Of a stretch of 64,000 nucleotides of DNA, positions 59,836-64,000 are shown piece after piece. Location of the stretch: NCBI GenBank assembly GCA_019828545.1, contig JACVRA010000014.1, positions 1 through 64,000 of the forward strand, given 5' to 3'. Each line of letters starts with the position of its first letter. The first letter of the stretch is position 1. The notes beneath the pieces were generated by a model. It saw nothing but the letters and a program-made list of their open reading frames with translations, made no database searches and was not told the origin of the DNA. Position numbers and translations under genes: made by a program. This DNA is from Paracamarosporium sp. OC-R06-R3. Its lineage: Eukaryota > Ascomycota > Dothideomycetes > Pleosporales > Didymosphaeriaceae.

Positions 59836-62449
59836 ATGTTGCCGTCCTCTTCCCAACAATCAGCCCGCTCAGGAACGCCGTCTAGGTCGACTCCAACTTC
59901 TCAACAACTTCCGGAGCTCTCAGATGTCCAGTGCTACACCTGCCGCCGGCGACATGTGAAGTGTGATCGCATATTACCACATTGGTAGGTTTATACCTGT
60001 ATTGATCGGCCTGATTCCATCTGATATCATTTTCTAGCGCTAAATGTCGAAAGAGGGGAATCGAATGTTTGGGATATCAGAAACCTTTGAGGTACTTTGT
60101 CCCAGAAGTCCCCGTATTTTCACGCGCTCTCACAATATTTTGGATCGTGGGCTTTCATTTGTTTAAGTTTCTATGCTTGAACGGATGTTTGGGCGTGTAT
60201 GTGCTACCGTGGACGAACAGTGAGCTGACCCGCCACTCAACAGATGGGCAGATGGGGTCGCAGTTCGAGGCAAGTTGAAGGGCAAATCACAGCCTGTTGT
60301 TGACAGTAAGGCCGATCCTTTTCGCTTGGATTTCAGACGCTGATAATTTGATAGGCAAGGTTATGAACGTGGTACGGAGCAGTGTACAACAACAGACCGC
60401 TACTGTGTTGCTAGAGGCAGCCAATTTTGGGGTCCATCCATCAGATAACTGTTGCAACGATGTGGTTCCTGACGAAAGCCAGCTCGCTGATATCATAGCT
60501 TATTGTAAGTGTTTTACTTTGTGCTTAGCGAACCAGTCGCGTTTTGCTATTTAAATTGCGATTTGGACATTTCCTTTTCTCGGTATAGAGCCCATGTTTA
60601 CCAGCTTCACAGATAATTCTACCGTCTGCTCGAAGCATTTTGATCAGAACGAAACGAACCTTGGCAACTATGGAATCGCACCTCTTACTCCAGAGCATTC
60701 TCAGCAGCTACCCAGGACCGTAGTAAACTGTCTCCTTGGTATCTCGGCCGTCCATATGGCATCGCGCAACCCAGGGAATCCTAATATTGAACGCATGGCT
60801 CTTGAAACTAAAGTCAATGTATTCCAATGCCATAATCAGCTTCTTCGCGGGTCCCAGAACAAATTCGATCAAAGGCCAGACGTCGTCATTTCTTGCGGTG
60901 TATTGATCTTCGCCATGGATGTAGGTTATTCTTCCAAGCCGCTCTAAGCCAGCTAATCGATTTTAGCTATTCGAGCATGGAATGAGCAGATGGCTGGTAC
61001 ACACACTTGGCTTGATGCACGTAATGTCATCTTTCGGTGGCATTGAGAATCTTGCATTTTATTACCCACATTTGCATCTACCCCTATTGCATTGCTCTCT
61101 CTTTGAAACGGTATGTCATTGGCGTGTTCCCAATGAATTATCACTGACCTGTGAACAGATGTGGACCATTGTCTCACATGTTCCGCTCACAAAACCTAAG
61201 CAAGCCTCTCGAAATGCTCTAGAGTTGTTGATGCAATCTCGGGATGCCAGATCCAAAGTCTTCAATGGATGTCCGGCATCATTGATACTTAGTGTCTGGG
61301 ACATAGCCGCTTGCGCACAAAAGATTTTCGGAGTTGGCCGGTCAATCACGTTCGCCGATATGCATAAAAGGGAGCGTATACTCGTTGACGTGCTAGCGTT
61401 TCAGCCCGAAGAAGGTGCACAAGATATCAAGGAGGAATACTACAGACACGCTTCACTGTGAGTGCTCTTCATATCTTAATCCGATCATGCTGACCTCGCA
61501 AAGGGATACAGGAGCGCATCTTGCTCAATGCGAGTCAATTTGCACTATCTGGAAAGCAGCGATAACAATCCTTGTGCTTCGATATCTTTACTTTGGACGA
61601 CCCGAGCTAGTACCTGCATCTAACACTGTCCCATCAGTACCTCACTTCGCAGGACCGTCAGCCCCTTTTGTACAAGAGGAACAGTATTTCCAGAGCACCG
61701 AGGAACCCAGCTTAGACGATTATCTTACAACAGGCATATACACCGATGAGCCATTTTCGCGCAGTCCGTCAATATCTCCTTTGCCTTCGCCACGCCTCTC
61801 GGAACCACCGAATTCTAATCTTTGGGACGCCCGCTACGACATCCACGCTGAAGCTTTCACAGCTCTAGCATCCACCCTTGCGTCTCTCCAACCTCATCTC
61901 GAACCTATCACTCTCCGATGCCTCCTAGTTCCGGTCATAATTTTAGGGCTCGTCAGCCGACCAAATAGCAACGAGCGCGCGCTCTGCGCATACTACTTCA
62001 CCAAGTTCGAAGAGTTTATGGCAGGTTCTTCAGCAAGTCCGGGTAGTGCCGAGAAGATGGATATTCAACTTCCGTGGGATAAGCTGGACGCTTATTCGCA
62101 ACTTGCGGAGACGCAAGGAGGAAATATGGCCGATGCATTGGAGGAAAGTGCGTCGGAGTGGAATTGGTGGGATATGCTCAAGCAGATCGATTTAAACCTC
62201 TCGTGTGAGTGATACTTGGCCCCTCAAAACCGCTGTTTAGTGGCATTTCTAGTCATGCATATCTGCGTTCAAACACCCAGAACACGGAGCTGATACCCTA
62301 CAGGGCCCGTCACAGCCGGCCACTCGCACCTCGAACGCGGCTCCGAGTTTTGGGCTTTCAGACTCATCGCTTCTGTCGCCAACGAAGAATGCTTCAATGT
62401 TTGGCTGCAGGAACCGACGCCCTCGCATGGCTCTGCATCTTCTGCTTGA
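59836..62449 (+). pseudogene. Zn2Cys6 transcription factor with a stop at a splice junction
   Basis: Nine exons can be joined: 59836-59984, 60038-60091, 60244-60305, 60355-60504, 60589-60920, 60967-61110, 61159-61457, 61504-62204 and 62304-62449, 2037 nt in one frame. Residues 33-60 form a canonical Zn2Cys6 cluster (C-x2-C-x6-C-x6-C-x2-C-x6-C) with CYTCRRRHVKC at the start, the Gal4-type DNA-binding domain. A linker and the fungal-specific middle region follow (LLGISAVHMASRNPG, then WLVHTLGLMHVMSS), and the C-terminus includes FWAFRLIASVANEECF. All introns are 46-152 nt with good ends. The single defect is codon 139: joining T at 60504 to AG at 60589 makes TAG, and no other acceptor keeps the frame. 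Either the gene is inactivated, a rare splice is used, or there is a sequence error. Target genes unknown. Confidence 0.75.
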
Positions 62450-63552
62450 GCTTTTGGATTTGGAACCATTTCAACAGTTGTATGAATCTTACAAGGAAAT
62501 TTCTCACCGCTGGACCAAATAATCTCTGCTTTGTCCTTGGATATCTTGTCTCTTTTGGTTATGGTTATGGTTATGGTTATGGGTATGATTTTCGAAGGCA
62601 TTGCTACGGCGTTTCTGTTATATGACTGAAAGTACATCTGGTGGCAGCTTGGCATTTGGGTAGCCTGGTACGGTCGGTGCTGGTCACCAGCGCTTCGCTC
62701 AGAAGCATATATACCGTAGTGCAGCGTAATAATCATACGTATTTCCAACCCCTGCATTATCCATCTTCCCATCTTTCTTCTCCGATTCCGTATCCAAAAA
62801 AAAAAAAAAAATCCAGATAACAAAACGGGAAACAGAAGCAGGAAAACGGAGCTTTCCTGCGCAATGCCATGCGTGTTTTTAGAGATAGTAAAGCCTGATT
62901 TTTAGATTCGGTTACGGATTTGTTCTGCATATACCTGTTCCCCGGTTACCAAGCCGCAACCCCCTCCCCTCCAGCCACCACCCAAGACAACCCCAAGCTC
63001 CACATCTCACCCACCCTGCAGCTCCCAAGCCACCAGCCACCAGTACCCCACGCCCAGCAGATCGAAGCCGCATCTCGCCAAGCCGGGATAGATGCGTGTG
63101 GCGTCTAGGGCGGCATGTGAGGCACGGCACGGCGTAGGTTAGGCGTTATGTGGCTATCGTGAGATACTAAATGTGATAGGCTTGTTAAGATGAGGCCCCG
63201 CTGTGGAAGTGTGGGAGTATTGACTGGAGCAGGCGAGTATATTATTTTCTTTCTTTCTTTCGATGGACGGATAGATAGATAAAAAAACGGACCGACCCCA
63301 GCGAAGAGCACACATCACATACCAAGACGACCAAAGTAAGACACGCAAGCCTGCACAACACAACATAAATATTACACGCTGCGTCCATGCATCCATACAT
63401 ATTCGCATAAGAAACATGGCACATACCCCCAACAAAACACATATGTTACAAAACCCCGTACACCCAGAAGTCAGTCCACCCATCTACCTAAACTGGCCCA
63501 AGTCTAAAAGAAAAAAACGCCGTGCATGTCCGTGAAGACCACCACCGGTCTA
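62450..63552. other. Intergenic between convergent genes
   Basis: 3' flanks only. Holds a GGTTAT array (62557-62586), a poly-A run near 62796 and a short TTTC repeat near 63246. No gene. Confidence 0.6.
62557..62586 (+). repeat. (GGTTAT)n hexamer repeat
   Basis: Four perfect GGTTAT units plus one variant. This is not the fungal telomere repeat (TTAGGG), so I take it as a microsatellite. Confidence 0.85.
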
Positions 63553-64000
63553 TTATGGCTTCGCCATGACATCGACGTACCTCCCGCCTTTCTTCTTGCC
63601 CTTCGCTGCGCCCTTCCTGGCCTGCGGCGCACCTAGTAAGTCGTCGATGCTGCTCGCCGTGCTCATGCCTGTCCCGGGTCTGCTCGGCGGACCGGTGGAT
63701 AGACTGGGTCGTACTAATGTGGGCGGTTTCGGGCCCTCGCTGTCGGATGGTATGCCTGGAGTGCTTGCTCTTGAACCTGGAAGGGCCATGGGCGGAGGCA
63801 TGGAGGAGCTTCTTTGCGCGGGGTTCGAGGTTGGGGGTACGGGGAGACCATTTGAGTTTGGCAACGAACTCGGGGGGCCCATGGCACTCTGAGTCGAGAC
63901 GGCTCGGCTCGGCGGGCCGCTGCGTGGTGGCGGCGGTGTAGCGATAGGTTTGCTCGCCTCTGCTGCGCCGCCCTTGGTGTTGACCCACTTCTTGAGCTCG
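63553..64000 (-). CDS. SEC16: COPII assembly protein Sec16-like, C-terminal part
   Basis: Sec16 organises ER exit sites and COPII coat assembly. Only the last 149 codons lie in the window; the gene continues past the right edge on the minus strand. Visible are ELKKWVNTKGGAAE at the edge, then a Pro/Ser-rich disordered stretch, and the conserved end MSTASSIDDLLGAPQARKG followed by a Lys/Gly-rich patch and GGRYVDVMAKP. The Trp-containing ELKKW block and the SIDDLLG..RYVDVMA ending are features of fungal Sec16 C-termini. The call rests on this tail alone. Confidence 0.75.
   Translation of the reverse strand, partial: ELKKWVNTKGGAAEASKPIATPPPPRSGPPSRAVSTQSAMGPPSSLPNSNGLPVPPTSNPAQRSSSMPPPMALPGSRASTPGIPSDSEGPKPPTLVRPSLSTGPPSRPGTGMSTASSIDDLLGAPQARKGAAKGKKKGGRYVDVMAKP

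Noticed and set aside
62557..62586. Telomere-like repeat
   Set aside because: The unit is GGTTAT, not TTAGGG, and coding genes continue on both sides.

Overview
The window is nuclear DNA of a filamentous ascomycete. Most introns are 40-130 nt with GT..AG ends and CTAAC/CTGAC-type branch sites. The gene set (chitin synthase export chaperone, PMT-type mannosyltransferase, HookA-like dynein adaptor, Zn2Cys6 regulator, small cysteine-rich secreted proteins) is fungal, and the overall look suggests Dothideomycetes (an inference). Splice structures below were joined by hand. Where I give a protein length, the exon lengths sum to a multiple of three.

Layout: 1-3.8 kb holds a triple-AAA+ (CbbX/SpoVK type) ATPase gene that is broken three times. 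An intron-containing tRNA-Phe(GAA) lies at 5.0 kb. The kinetochore gene Mif2/CENP-C is at 6.2-8.8 kb. After a gene-poor 5 kb come a Myb-like DNA-binding protein (14.1-15.9 kb) and tubulin cofactor B/Alf1 (18.7-20.9 kb). From 20.9 to 28.3 kb the DNA is degenerate: relic coding pieces and at least two families of short repeats, including a 24-bp motif present about ten times. From 28.3 to 40.4 kb it is dense housekeeping: FAH-family hydrolase, TFIIH subunit Ssl1, Chs7-family chaperone, MFS sugar transporter and Pmt2-type O-mannosyltransferase. From 41.9 to 42.7 kb sits a tandem pair of 8-cysteine mini-proteins, one of which has lost most of its signal peptide. From 43.8 to 52.9 kb are HookA, a secreted I9-type protease inhibitor and a Puf4-like Pumilio protein with a 21-nt micro-exon. 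From 52.9 to 63.5 kb the DNA is sparse, with a secreted Cys protein and a Zn2Cys6 transcription factor carrying a stop codon at a splice junction. The right edge holds the 3' end of a Sec16-like gene on the minus strand.

I see no operon-like cluster, CRISPR array, recognisable transposase or reverse transcriptase. The genes are mostly independent housekeeping units. Cell wall and secretory functions recur (Chs7, Pmt2, Sec16, secreted small proteins), but I do not claim a functional cluster. The most distinctive material is the broken triple-AAA gene, the effector-like pair, the repeat field at 26.1-28.0 kb and several unusual splice structures.
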